Part shown: in pieces, positions 7,124-15,320 of the stretch
Numbering within the stretch: the stretch's first letter is position 1
Layout: each line of letters starts with the position of its first letter
Assembly: GCA_000720805.1 (NCBI GenBank)
Contig: JODI01000103.1
Location: 1-25,443, forward strand
Length of the DNA: 25,443 bases
From: Streptomyces violaceoruber
Lineage (GTDB): Bacteria; Actinomycetota; Actinomycetes; Streptomycetales; Streptomycetaceae
Reading direction: 5' to 3'
Position numbers and translations under genes: made by a program
Notes under the pieces: model-generated
The model's input: only the letters and a program-made list of their open reading frames with translations
Database searches by the model: none
What the model was told of the DNA's origin: nothing

Positions 7124-8452
7124 ATGTCGATCCACCGCCACCAGATCAGCAGGCGAAGCATCCTCGCCGGGGCCGCAGCCCTCGGCCTCACCAGCACCCT
7201 CGCCGCCTGCGGCGGTTCCGACGACGACTCCGGTGAGAGCAGCGGGCCGGTCAAGCTGACCTACTGGTCGTGGGCGCCGAACATGGAGAAGGTCGCCGCG
7301 ATCTGGAACAAGAAGAACCCGGACATCACGGTCACCGTGTCGAAGCAGGCCAGCGGCGGTGAGATCGTCTCCAAGCTGATCACCGCGAAGAAGGCGGGCA
7401 ACGCCCCCGACCTCATCCAGGTCGAGTACCAGTCCCTGCCGACCCTGGTCTCCAACGACGTGCTCGCCGACATCTCGAAGTACGTCGGTGACGTCAAGTC
7501 CGAGTTCTCCGAGGGCCTGTGGCACATGGTCACGCTCGGCACAGACGCCGTCTACAGCGTGCCGCAGGACTCCGCGCCGCTGATGTTCTACTACCGCGAG
7601 GACCTGTTCAAGAAGCACGGACTCAGCGTCCCCAAGACGTGGACGGAGTTCGCCGAGGTTGCCCGCGCCGCCAAGAAGGCCGTCCCGGACGCCTACCTCA
7701 CCACCTTCTCCTCCAACGACCCGGGCCTGTTCGCGGGCCTCGCCCAGCAGGCCGGCGGCAAGTGGTGGACCGTCGACGGCGGCGGCAAGTGGTCCGTCGG
7801 CATCGACGACGCGGGCACGAAGAAGGTCGCCGAGTTCTGGGGCGGCCTGGTGCAGGAGGGCGTCATCGACAACCAGCCGATGTACACCCCGGCCTGGAAC
7901 AACGCCCTCAACAAGGGCACCCACCTGGCCTGGGTCTCCGCCGTCTGGGCGCCGGGCGTGCTGATCTCCTCCGCGCCCGACACCAAGGGCAAGTGGCGCA
8001 TGGCTCCGCTGCCGCAGTGGAAGTCCGGCGACAACGTCACCGGCAGCTGGGGCGGTTCCTCCACCGGTGTCTCCAGCGACTCGAAGCACGCCGAGGCCGC
8101 CGCCAAGTTCGCCCGCTGGATCAACACGGACCCGGAGGCGCTGGCCGCCCTGGTGAAGTACCCGGCCGTCTACCCGGCCGCCACGAAGGGCCAGTCCGGC
8201 GACATCCTGACGACGCCCGAGTTCTTCTCGAACCAGAAGGACTTCTACACCACGGCCGCCCAGATAGCCGGGACCACGGCCGCCTCCGCCTGGGGTCCCA
8301 ACGTCCAGACCGCCTACACCGCGTTCCAGGACGGCTTCGGCGGCGCCACCAAGGCGAAGAAGGAGGCCCAGTTCGTCTCCGCCCTCGCCACCATGCAGAA
8401 GAAGACCTTCGACGACATGAAGAAGCAGGGCTTCGAGGTGACCGAGGCATGA
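7124..8452 (+). CDS. Sugar ABC transporter substrate-binding lipoprotein (galacto-oligosaccharide)
   Basis: This is a 442-residue family-1 solute-binding protein. ATG 7124 is preferred over ATG 7118 because AGGGGAG at 7111-7117 then sits at proper spacing. Residues 9-29, SRRSILAG through LAACGG, combine a twin-arginine motif with a lipobox, so it is probably exported by Tat and lipidated on Cys 29. The mature protein begins after an Asp/Ser-rich linker with VKLTYWSWAPNMEKVAAIWN, typical of maltose- and oligosaccharide-binding proteins. It captures sugar outside the membrane for the two permeases whose genes overlap its end. The galactanase divergently transcribed next door makes beta-1,4-galacto-oligosaccharides the likely ligand (inference). 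The Bacillus counterpart would be ganS. Confidence 0.92.
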   Translation: MSIHRHQISRRSILAGAAALGLTSTLAACGGSDDDSGESSGPVKLTYWSWAPNMEKVAAIWNKKNPDITVTVSKQASGGEIVSKLITAKKAGNAPDLIQVEYQSLPTLVSNDVLADISKYVGDVKSEFSEGLWHMVTLGTDAVYSVPQDSAPLMFYYREDLFKKHGLSVPKTWTEFAEVARAAKKAVPDAYLTTFSSNDPGLFAGLAQQAGGKWWTVDGGGKWSVGIDDAGTKKVAEFWGGLVQEGVIDNQPMYTPAWNNALNKGTHLAWVSAVWAPGVLISSAPDTKGKWRMAPLPQWKSGDNVTGSWGGSSTGVSSDSKHAEAAAKFARWINTDPEALAALVKYPAVYPAATKGQSGDILTTPEFFSNQKDFYTTAAQIAGTTAASAWGPNVQTAYTAFQDGFGGATKAKKEAQFVSALATMQKKTFDDMKKQGFEVTEA

Positions 8453-9444
8453 CCAGCGCTCCGCTCAAGGGCTCCGACCGCGTCGAGGTCGGGCCCTTGG
8501 CGGACGGCACCGGCACCGCCCCGTCCGTCCGCCCCAGCCGACCCCGCCGCCGTGGCCGCAGCGCACCGTACTGGTTCCTGGTGCCCACGCTGGTGCTCTT
8601 CGCCGCCTTCACCCTGGTGCCCATCGGGTACGCGATCTGGCTCAGCCTGCACAAGGTCAAGGTCAAGGGGATCGGCCTCGGCAAGGGGGCCCGCTCGGAG
8701 GTCTGGAACGGCCTCGGCAACTACGTCGACGTGCTCCACAACTCCGAGTTCGGCCACAGCGTGCTGCGGGCCTTCGGCTACGGCCTGATCGTCATCCCGA
8801 CCATGCTGGGCCTCGCGCTGGTCTTCGCGCTGATGCTGGACACCCCCAAGGCACGCAGCGCCCCCTTCGCCCGGCTGATGATCTTCCTGCCGTACGCCGT
8901 GCCCGGCATCATCGCCGCCCTCATGTGGGGCTTCCTCTACCTGCCGACGGTCAGCCCGTTCTACTACCTGCTGGACAAGTTCGGCCTCCCGCAGCCGGAC
9001 CTGTTCAACGGCGGCAACCTCTACCTCTCCTTCGCCAACATCGCGGTCTGGGGCGGCACCGGCTTCAACATGATCGTCATCTACACCGCGCTGAGGGCGA
9101 TCCCGCCGGACATCTACGAGGCGGCCCGGATCGACGGGGCGTCCAACCTCAAGATCGCCCTCCGCATCAAGATCCCGATCGTGATGCCCTCGCTGGTGCT
9201 CACCTTCTTCTTCTCGGTGATCGCCACCCTGCAGGTCTTCACCGAGCCGATGGCCCTGAAGCCGCTCACGAACAACCTGCAGAGCACGTGGAGCCCGCTG
9301 ATGGCCATCTACGACAGCGCCTTCCTGAAGTCCGACATCTACGGTGCCTCCGCCACCGCGGTCGTCCTGGCCCTGGCCACGTTCGTCCTCTCCTTCACCC
9401 TGCTGCGCATCTCCGACCGCTACACCCGGGAGGACCGGGCATGA
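8449..9444 (+). CDS. Sugar ABC transporter permease (MalF type)
   Basis: This 331-residue membrane protein starts at ATG 8449, overlapping the binding-protein stop codon (ATGA), which implies translational coupling. A basic cytoplasmic N-terminus of about 40 residues precedes six likely membrane segments: YWFLVPTLVLFAAFTLVPIGYAI, GLIVIPTMLGLALVFALML, LMIFLPYAVPGIIAALMWGFLY, FANIAVWGGTGFNMIVIYTAL, LVLTFFFSVIATLQVF and AVVLALATFVLSFTLL. The EAA loop, YEAARIDGASNLKIALRIKIP, contacts the ATPase. It is the MalF-like half of the importer. No ATPase gene is in the cluster; in Streptomyces such systems commonly share the general ATPase MsiK. Confidence 0.92.
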   Translation: MTSAPLKGSDRVEVGPLADGTGTAPSVRPSRPRRRGRSAPYWFLVPTLVLFAAFTLVPIGYAIWLSLHKVKVKGIGLGKGARSEVWNGLGNYVDVLHNSEFGHSVLRAFGYGLIVIPTMLGLALVFALMLDTPKARSAPFARLMIFLPYAVPGIIAALMWGFLYLPTVSPFYYLLDKFGLPQPDLFNGGNLYLSFANIAVWGGTGFNMIVIYTALRAIPPDIYEAARIDGASNLKIALRIKIPIVMPSLVLTFFFSVIATLQVFTEPMALKPLTNNLQSTWSPLMAIYDSAFLKSDIYGASATAVVLALATFVLSFTLLRISDRYTREDRA

Positions 9445-10319
9445 CCCCCCTCACCCTCACCGCCGACGCCACGGGCAGGACCATCCGAGCGCGGCGCACG
9501 GCCTGGGTCCCCACCCTCGTGCTGCTCCTCGGCACGCTCTACTGCCTGATCCCCATCGCCTGGGTGGTCATCGCGGCGACCAAGGACCGGTCGGAGCTCT
9601 TCTCCACCTTCAGCTTCGCCCCCGGCACCGGTTTCCTCGACAACCTCGGCGACCTGACCGACTACCGCGACGGCATATACTGGCAGTGGATGGCCAACTC
9701 CGTCTTCTACGCCGGTGTCGGCGCCCTGCTGTCGGCCGCGGTCTCCGCCGCCGGCGGCTACGCCCTCGGCCGGTACGCCTTCCGCGGGCGGGAGTTCATC
9801 TTCAAGGTGATCCTGGCCGGCGTCCTGGTGCCGAGCATCGTGCTGGCCGTCCCGCAGTACCTGCTGCTGTCGAAGATGGGCATGGCCGACTCGTACTGGT
9901 CGATGCTGCTGCCCTCGATCCTCTCCCCGTACGGCGTCTACCTGGTCCGCATCTACGCGGCCGCCTCCGTGCCCGCCGAACTCATGGAGGCCGCCCGCAT
10001 GGACGGCGCGAGCGAGTGGCGGATCTTCTCGCGGATCGCCGTACCGATGATGATGCCCGGCCTGATCACGGTGTTCCTCTTCCAGTTCGTCGCCATCTGG
10101 AACAACTTCCTGCTGCCGTACGTGATGCTGGCCGACGACACCAAGTTCCCGATCACCCTCGGGCTCTACACGCTGCTCGCCCAGGGCGCCTCGCAGCCCG
10201 CGCTCTACACCCTGGTCATCACCGGATGCCTGCTCGCGATCGTCCCGCTGATCGCGCTCTTCCTGGTGATCCAGCGGTTCTGGTCCCTGGACCTGCTGAG
10301 CGGCTCGATCAAGTCCTGA
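9441..10319 (+). CDS. Sugar ABC transporter permease (MalG type)
   Basis: This 292-residue membrane protein starts at ATG 9441, overlapping the previous stop by 4 bp, with GGGAGG upstream. Six membrane segments are predicted, the first being WVPTLVLLLGTLYCLIPIAWVVI and the last YTLVITGCLLAIVPLIALFLVI. The EAA loop is MEAARMDGASEWRIFSRIAVP. LVPSIVLAVPQYLLLSKMG and WNNFLLPYVML are typical of MalG-like subunits. It pairs with the MalF-like protein to form the channel for the oligosaccharide delivered by the binding protein. The LacI gene follows after 24 bp and is probably on the same transcript. Confidence 0.92.
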   Translation: MTPLTLTADATGRTIRARRTAWVPTLVLLLGTLYCLIPIAWVVIAATKDRSELFSTFSFAPGTGFLDNLGDLTDYRDGIYWQWMANSVFYAGVGALLSAAVSAAGGYALGRYAFRGREFIFKVILAGVLVPSIVLAVPQYLLLSKMGMADSYWSMLLPSILSPYGVYLVRIYAAASVPAELMEAARMDGASEWRIFSRIAVPMMMPGLITVFLFQFVAIWNNFLLPYVMLADDTKFPITLGLYTLLAQGASQPALYTLVITGCLLAIVPLIALFLVIQRFWSLDLLSGSIKS

Positions 10320-10343
10320 ACATCCCTTTCCTGAACGAGGAAC

Positions 10344-11372
10344 ATGACCACCAGCGCGAACGGACGCCGCAGACCGCCCACCATTCACGACGTGGCGCGG
10401 GAGGCGGGCGTGTCGCGGGGCACCGTCTCCCGCTTCCTGAACGGCGGCCACTACGTCTCACCGGCCGCCCGGCGGTCGGTGGAGGCCGCCATCAGGAAGA
10501 CGGGGTACGTGGTCAACCGGCATGCGCGCAGCCTGAGTACGGGCCGTTCGGACTCGGTGGCCTTCCTGCTCACGGAACCGCAGGAGAAGTTCTTCGAGGA
10601 CCCCAACTTCAACGTGCTGCTGCGCGGCTGCACCGAGCATCTCGCCCGGCACGACATCCCGTTGCTGCTGATGCTCGCCGCGACCGACGACGACCGGCGC
10701 CGGCTGACCCGCTACATCACCTCGGGCCACGTGGACGGGGTGCTGCTGGTCTCCAGCCACAGCGGAGACCCGGTCGCCGCCGAACTGCGCGCCGCCGGAA
10801 TGCCGTTGGTGGCCTGCGGCAAGCCGATGGGCCTCGGGTCCAAGGTGAGCTACGTGGCGGCCGACGACCGTGACGGCGCCCGGGAGATGGTCCGCCACCT
10901 GCTCGACGCGGGCCGCCGCCGCATCGGGATGATCACCGGCCCGTTGGACACCCCGGGCGGCACCGACCGGCTGGCCGGCTACCGCGAAGTGCTCGCCGAG
11001 GCCGGCCTGCCCTACGACCCGGCACTGGTGGCGGAGGGCGACTACCGCCGCGCCGGCGGCGAGGAGGCGGCCCGTCGACTCCTGTCCCGGGCCCCCGACC
11101 TGGACGCGGTGTTCGTCGCCTCCGACCTCATGGCCCAGGGAGTCGTCAACGCCCTGCACCAGTTGGGCCGTTCGGTTCCCGATGACATCGCTGTCGGAGG
11201 CTTCGACGACTCGGCCGCGGCCACCGCCGTCACCCCGGCGCTCACCACCATGCGTCAGCCCTACGACCGCATCAGCGCCGAGATGGTCCGCATGCTGCTC
11301 GCCCAGATCGCGGGGGAGGACACGGCGGGAGTGATACTCCCGACCGAACTGGTGGTACGCGACTCCGCGTGA
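10344..11372 (+). CDS. LacI-family transcriptional regulator
   Basis: This 342-residue regulator starts at ATG 10344 behind GAGGA. The LacI DNA-binding domain spans residues 13-67: TIHDVAREAGVSRGTVSRFL is the helix-turn-helix, and RRSVEAAIRKTGYVVNRHAR leads into the hinge. Residues from about 70 form the periplasmic-binding-protein-like sensor (DSVAFLLTEP, HVDGVLLVSS, GRRRIGMITGP, VFVASDLMAQGV, DDIAVGGFDDS). It most likely represses the galactanase and importer transcripts through the two matching palindromes at 6891 and 6990, and lets go when a galactose-containing oligosaccharide binds. As the last gene of the importer operon it would also regulate itself. The ligand is inferred from its neighbours. 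Confidence 0.93.
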   Translation: MTTSANGRRRPPTIHDVAREAGVSRGTVSRFLNGGHYVSPAARRSVEAAIRKTGYVVNRHARSLSTGRSDSVAFLLTEPQEKFFEDPNFNVLLRGCTEHLARHDIPLLLMLAATDDDRRRLTRYITSGHVDGVLLVSSHSGDPVAAELRAAGMPLVACGKPMGLGSKVSYVAADDRDGAREMVRHLLDAGRRRIGMITGPLDTPGGTDRLAGYREVLAEAGLPYDPALVAEGDYRRAGGEEAARRLLSRAPDLDAVFVASDLMAQGVVNALHQLGRSVPDDIAVGGFDDSAAATAVTPALTTMRQPYDRISAEMVRMLLAQIAGEDTAGVILPTELVVRDSA

Positions 11373-11385
11373 CCGCGGAGACCGT

Positions 11386-11465
11386 GACCGCGAGGACCGC
11401 GAGGACCGCGAGGACCGCGAGGACCGCGAGGACCGCGAGGACCGCGAGGACCGCGAGGACCGCGA
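11386..11465 (+). repeat. 9-bp tandem repeat, nearly nine copies
   Basis: Eight perfect copies of GACCGCGAG run from 11386 to 11457, with a ninth partial copy to 11465. The array begins 14 bp after the LacI stop codon; related words (GACCGCGGA, GACCGTGAC) precede it, and looser GACCGCGAC words continue to about 11520. The 9-bp period keeps all frames open, giving Arg-Thr-Ala on one strand and Leu-Ala-Val on the other. I do not regard these as genes. It occupies the start of the 244-bp gap before the HAD gene. Confidence 0.97.
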
Positions 11466-11604
11466 ACCACGACGACCGCGACCGTCGGGACCGCGACCGT
11501 CTCAGGACCGCGACCGCGACGGCCGCCGTAACCGGAGCACGCGTCAACGAATGTGAAGGCTGCAGCCGTCCGGTTCACGTCGAGTCGGCGGGGCGTTCCA
11601 TCCG

Positions 11605-11610
11605 TATTCT
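11605..11610 (+). promoter_or_regulatory. Putative -10 element placing the HAD start at the mRNA 5' end
   Basis: TATTCT at 11605-11610 ends 6 nt before ATG 11617, where transcription would be expected to begin. No ribosome site precedes this ATG. Together this suggests a leaderless mRNA, common in Streptomyces. No convincing -35 was found. Confidence 0.5.
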
Positions 11611-11616
11611 CTGATC

Positions 11617-12429
11617 ATGGCCGCACCCACCGCATATTCACTCATCGCCACCGACCTGGACGGAACGCTGCTGCGCGGCGACGACACGTTCTCCGACCGG
11701 TCACTCACCGCGCTCGCGCGGGTGGCGGCGGCCGGCGCCCGGCACCTCGTCGTCACCGGCCGGCCGGCGCCCAGAGTACGACCGCTCCTCGACGACCTGG
11801 GCAGCGAGGGGCTCGCGGTGTGCGGGCAGGGCGCGCAGGTGTACGACGCCGGCGCGGACCGTCTGCTCTGGTCCGTCACCTTGGACCGGGAGCTGGCCGA
11901 GACCGCGCTCGGCAAGATCGAGGCCGAGGTGGGCCAGGTGTACGCGGCCGTCGACCAGGACGGCGTCGACGGTCTGACCCTCATCGAGCCGGGCTACCTC
12001 ATGCCCCACCCGACGCTGCCCGCCGTCCGCGTGGGCCGGCGCGACGACCTGTGGTGCGCGCCGATCAGCAAGGTGCTGCTGCGCCATCCCTACCTGTCCG
12101 ACGACGAGTTGGCGGCCACGGCGCGTTCCGTGGTGGGTTCCCTCGCCACGGTCACCATGTCGGGTCCCGGGACCGTCGAACTCCAGCCATGCGGCATCAC
12201 GAAGGCGACGGGCCTCGCCCTCGCCGCCGACCACCTGGGCCTCGGCCCGGACCGGACCATCGCCTTCGGTGACATGCCCAACGACATTCCCATGTTCGAC
12301 TGGGCCGCCCACGGCGTCGCGATGGCCAACGCCCACCCCGAACTCAAGTCCGTGGCCGACGAGGTGACACTGTCGAACGAGGACGACGGCATCGCCGTCG
12401 TCCTCGAAAGACTGTTTCCGCGGCGCTGA
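11617..12429 (+). CDS. Cof-type HAD-superfamily phosphatase
   Basis: This is a 270-residue HAD hydrolase. Motif I, IATDLDGTLL, supplies nucleophile Asp 13 and Asp 15. Motif II, LVVTGRP, lies near residues 43-49. Motif III Lys is in GITKATGLAL near 195. Motif IV, AFGDMPNDIPMFDWA, supplies the acidic Mg ligands. The large cap inserted between motifs II and III and the late GDxxND motif place it in the Cof/YidA-like branch, which dephosphorylates sugar phosphates, nucleotides or cofactors. It is predicted cytoplasmic. The start has no Shine-Dalgarno sequence and a -10-like box just upstream, so it may be leaderless. The substrate is unknown; nearness to the galactan operon may be incidental. Confidence 0.92.
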   Translation: MAAPTAYSLIATDLDGTLLRGDDTFSDRSLTALARVAAAGARHLVVTGRPAPRVRPLLDDLGSEGLAVCGQGAQVYDAGADRLLWSVTLDRELAETALGKIEAEVGQVYAAVDQDGVDGLTLIEPGYLMPHPTLPAVRVGRRDDLWCAPISKVLLRHPYLSDDELAATARSVVGSLATVTMSGPGTVELQPCGITKATGLALAADHLGLGPDRTIAFGDMPNDIPMFDWAAHGVAMANAHPELKSVADEVTLSNEDDGIAVVLERLFPRR

Positions 12430-12431
12430 GA

Positions 12432-12448
12432 CTCAGCTACGTGCTGAG
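12432..12448. terminator. Short hairpin between convergent genes
   Basis: CTCAGC, five loop bases, GCTGAG, immediately after the HAD stop codon. A related partial copy (CAGGTACGTGCCGAGG) follows. The genes on both sides converge here, so a bidirectional terminator is plausible. The stem is short and there is no T-run, as is usual in Streptomyces. Confidence 0.45.
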
Positions 12449-12468
12449 ACCCAGGTACGTGCCGAGGC

Positions 12469-13212
12469 TCAGTACGGGCCGTTCACGTTGTCGATCGAGC
12501 CGTACCGCGCGGCCGCGTAGTTGCAGGCGGCGGTGATGTTCGCGACCGGGTCGTACGGGTCCCACGACGTGCCGTCGACGTGGTACGCCTGGAAGGTCGG
12601 GTCGATGGTCTGGAGCAGGCCCTTGGACGGGGTGCCCGCCGCGGCGTTGGAGTCCCAGTTGTTGATGGCCAGCGGGTTGCCGGACGACTCGCGCATGACG
12701 TTGCGGTAGATGCCGTCGTACGAGCCGGGGATGTTGTGCTGGGCCATGATGTCCAGCGACTCGCGGATCCAGCCGTCGAGGTTGTCCGCGTAGGTCTTGA
12801 GGGCGGCCGGGGTGGCCTTGGCGACGGCCGGGGCGGCCTTCGTGGCGGCCTTCGAGGCGGGCGCGCTCGCCTTCTTCGTCGTCTTGACGTGCAGCTTGAG
12901 ACCCGCGTGGATCAGCCCGGGGTTGGCACCGATGGCCTTGCGGTTGTCCTTGTAGAGCTGGTGCCAGCCACCGGGGGTGCCGTACTTGTTCGCGATGTCG
13001 TAGAGCGTGTCGCCATGGGCCGTGGTGTACGTGACGGACCCGACCTGCGGTGCCACGGTCAGCGCGGCGGGAGCCTGGGTCGGCTGTGCGGCGCTCGCTT
13101 CGGTCGCGCCCAGCAGCGGGACGGCGAGAGCGACGACGCCCGTCGCGGCTGCGACGACGCCTCGGGTGAACGGGCTGGTTCTGGAACGGTTGTGCTTACC
13201 TCGTGCGGCCAT
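12469..13212 (-). CDS. Secreted LysM / transglycosylase-like cell-wall enzyme
   Basis: This is a 247-residue exported protein. Residues 1-42 form a long signal peptide with a basic start, hydrophobic GVVAAATGVVALAVPLLGA and an ASAAQ cleavage site. Residues 60-109 form a LysM domain binding glycan (YTTAHGDTLYDIANKYG, LYKDNRKAIGANPGLIHAGLKLHV). A Lys/Ala-rich linker runs to about 135. The C-terminal part (136-247) is a lysozyme-like/SLT domain, with Glu 175 in MRESSGNPLAINNWD the likely catalytic acid, then TPSKGLLQTIDPTF. It probably cuts peptidoglycan glycan strands during growth or germination. ATG 13212 follows GAGAGGAAG. Its leader is a c-di-AMP riboswitch, as in other actinobacterial wall hydrolases. 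Confidence 0.93.
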   Translation of the reverse strand: MAARGKHNRSRTSPFTRGVVAAATGVVALAVPLLGATEASAAQPTQAPAALTVAPQVGSVTYTTAHGDTLYDIANKYGTPGGWHQLYKDNRKAIGANPGLIHAGLKLHVKTTKKASAPASKAATKAAPAVAKATPAALKTYADNLDGWIRESLDIMAQHNIPGSYDGIYRNVMRESSGNPLAINNWDSNAAAGTPSKGLLQTIDPTFQAYHVDGTSWDPYDPVANITAACNYAAARYGSIDNVNGPY

Positions 13213-13222
13213 GGCCTTGCTT

Positions 13223-13432
13223 CCTCTCCGGCGCCTGCGAGGTGAGCTGTCGGGTGCGGGCTGGGAGGTGCCCGGTCACGCCGCCGTGAGGTGGCGCGAC
13301 TTAACCCCAAGCTGTTCCGGAATGTCCTGAGAAGTCCGTAACAGCGACTTACCTGGGTCCCCCGCTCCTGCCGTGCGGTGTTCGTCGGTGGGTGTCTCCA
13401 TGGGCGGCGGCAGGATTCGGCGTCCGCCCGAC
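13223..13432 (-). promoter_or_regulatory. ydaO-type cyclic di-AMP riboswitch
   Basis: The leader of the LysM gene carries the conserved words of the ydaO/yuaA class in order on the minus strand. Near 13424-13408 is CGCCGAATCCTGCCG, then GGGGGACCCAGGTAAGTCG near 13353, then TTGGGGTTAAGTCGC near 13315. After these come GTGACCGGGCACCTCCC, then ACCCGACAGCTCACCTCG and CAGGCGCCGGAGAGG down to 13223. The last word sits just before the start codon and overlaps the ribosome site, so ligand binding could control translation as well as transcription. The class is known to turn expression off when c-di-AMP is high, and in actinobacteria it precedes wall hydrolase genes. Boundaries are approximate. Confidence 0.93.
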
Positions 13433-13442
13433 AGGCCGGGAA

Positions 13443-13470
13443 CGTATGCGAGAGCACATGTCCGAAACAA
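13443..13470 (-). promoter_or_regulatory. Possible promoter for the riboswitch transcript
   Basis: On the minus strand TTGTTT (13470-13465) is followed after 16 bp by CATACG (13448-13443), placing transcription start just ahead of the riboswitch 5' side. The hexamers are weak matches; the position is the main support. Confidence 0.35.
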
Positions 13471-13576
13471 GTACCGGATTCACCCATCACACCTTTTGAC
13501 CTTGGTCTGAGGCGTATGGGGTGCTTGATCCTTTGCTGTTGCCAAGACTCAACTGGCGCAAAGGGAAAGGAGAAAC

Positions 13577-13672
13577 ATGAGTGCCCGGGAGGGGATGCGC
13601 GAGTGGCCGCACGTGACCCAAGTCACGGCTGTTCACAAGCGAGGCAAATGGGGCAATGAGCCCAACTCATAG
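13577..13672 (+). CDS. Small open reading frame, 31 codons, function unknown
   Basis: ATG 13577 follows an excellent AAAGGAG ribosome site at proper spacing and encodes MSAREGMREWPHVTQVTAVH plus 11 further residues ending in NEPNS. The stop TAG (13670-13672) directly abuts the stop of the decayed hydrolase gene on the other strand. Third codon positions are less GC-rich than in neighbouring genes (about 22 of 30), which argues against an old, well-used gene. It may be a genuine small protein, the 5' stub of a gene lost when this region decayed, or chance. I recognise no family. Confidence 0.35.
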   Translation: MSAREGMREWPHVTQVTAVHKRGKWGNEPNS

Positions 13673-15320
13673 TCAACCGGCGGTCCATGGAATCCGCTTC
13701 TCCCAGCTGTGGTGGAAGACCGCTTCGCCGCCCTCCGTGCAGGCCACCTCGTTCGAGGTCAGAAGGTCCGTTTCGTCACAGGCGAGCTCCGAGCGGGTGC
13801 GGACCGTGGTCTCCCGGCCGAGCTCCGGCCGGTGCGGCCGGACCGGCCAGTCCGAGCGGGCCCGCGCCGACAGGGGGTCCGTCCCGATGATCCTTTACTC
13901 TCCCGCGCGTCCTCGGTGAACTCCAGTCCGTCGGGATACACGCGGTGCCGCCGTAGCGCGGATCGACCTTCAGCCGCCACTCGACCTTGGCCACATCACG
14001 TACGACCAGCCGTTCCGGACGCGGCTGGTCCAGCGTCGCGGGGAAGCTCACCCTCAGCGGCTCCGACTGCTCGGGCTCCTCGAACGAGATGCTCGACTCC
14101 GATTCCCTTGCCCGTACCGGGAGTTCGAGCACACTGCCCGCCGGGTCCAGGGTGTAGCCCGCCGCCGACTCGGCTGCGGCCGGATCCACGGCCAGGACGC
14201 GGAGGAGAGCGCGAGCCGGATGCGGTGTCCGGCCGTTCTCGGGAAGGCGTGACCGATGCCGTTCAGCTCGAACTTCACGTCCTGCGTGGCTCCCGGCTCC
14301 CACGGCACGAGGCCCGTCCCGCCCCTGACGCGCCGACAGGTTCAGCACGCCCCGGGTGGCCAGGAATGGAGGAGCCGTCCGGGGCGGCGTCGCAGACCCG
14401 GAGGGCCCTAGCCGCGCGGCACCTCGCCGGTCAGCCTCAGCCGTACCCTCGGCCGCCCCAACACCCAGGTCTCCCCTCCCATTTCGAACGCGAAGCACAC
14501 CGACCGCGCGTCCACGCCGGTGTGCTGCGGGGAGCGAACCAGGACGGGGGCGCCGGGGTGCCAGGGGAGCCGGGGGAGCCCTGAAGACCGTACGAGAGGG
14601 TCGATGCGTGGGGGAGGGCCAGGCCGGCTCGCCGACCCAGCGGCCGGGCAGGGTGTCGTAGACGGTGGCCGGGGGGTGGGAGTCGCTGACGTAGGCGCGG
14701 AGCGTGTACGGGTCGTGCCGACCGCCCACCGCGAGGACGGCGGCGTCGATCGCGCCGTAGTCCTCGCAGACGCTGCTGTGCCGCCAGCAGCGGTCGCGGG
14801 CCTGGTGGTCGAGCCAGACGTGGATGAAGGGTTCGACCTCTTCGAGCCGCGTGAGCCACATGTCCCGTCGGCCCTCGCCGGCGTACCGCGGGTCCGGCGG
14901 GCGCGAGACGAAGGCGAGCATGGTGGCCGCCTTGACGTCCATGTCCACCGCGAGGACGGAACCTCCCATGCGGTGCACGTCGTTGTCATAGCGGTCGTCG
15001 GTGGAGCAGACCGTGACGACTGCCTTGAGTGTCTCGGGAACGAGGGCCGCGATCTGGAGGGAGTTGAAGCCGCCCCAGGAGATGCCGACATGCCGGCCTT
15101 GCCGTCGCACCAGGGCTGCGCCGCGAACCACTCGACCACCTCGACCCCGTCGGCCGGTTCGGTCGCCGCGTGTCGTGGGGCGCGGTCCAGTCGGTGAGGC
15201 GGTACGGCAGGTATTCGAGGAGAGAGCGGGTACCGGTTCCTGAGTGCCGAAAGCGTGGGAGGTGCCCCCAGACAACGGGATGCGGAGGGCCTCGTGGGTC
15301 GTCTCGCAGGGGAAGGACGT
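13673..15320 (-). pseudogene. Decayed CocE/NonD-family hydrolase (X-Pro dipeptidyl-peptidase-like)
   Basis: Pieces of one alpha/beta-hydrolase are readable in order but in changing frames. They are SFPCETTHEALRIPLSGGTS, then LLEYLPYRLTDWTAP, then GVEVVEWFAAQPWCDGKAGM, then GISWGGFNSLQIAALVPETL with the nucleophile Ser. These continue through the Asp-containing GGRHDPYTL, then VRSPQHTGVDARSVCFAFEM with VLGRPRVRLRLTGEVPRG, then TRGVLNLSARQGRD, and a C-terminal beta-domain including SISFEEPEQSEPLRVSFPAT and WRLKVDPRYGGT. The tail ends in WEKRIPWTAG and a stop at 13675-13673. At least four frame changes are needed, including two extra bases within ALLEY, and roughly 35 residues are missing between LTDWTAP and the VEVVEW segment. 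No intact catalytic protein can be made. Confidence 0.85.

Noticed and set aside
11261..11578. Minus-strand frames rich in Leu-Ala-Val across the 9-bp array, as a membrane or repeat protein
   Set aside because: The composition is produced entirely by the tandem repeat; the frames overlap the LacI gene end and lack initiation signals.
13776..15275. Single 499-codon protein on the minus strand
   Set aside because: Only the central part (GISWGGFNSLQ through VYDTLPGRWVGEPAW) and part of the C-terminus are in the hydrolase frame; the rest is out-of-frame translation of a pseudogene.
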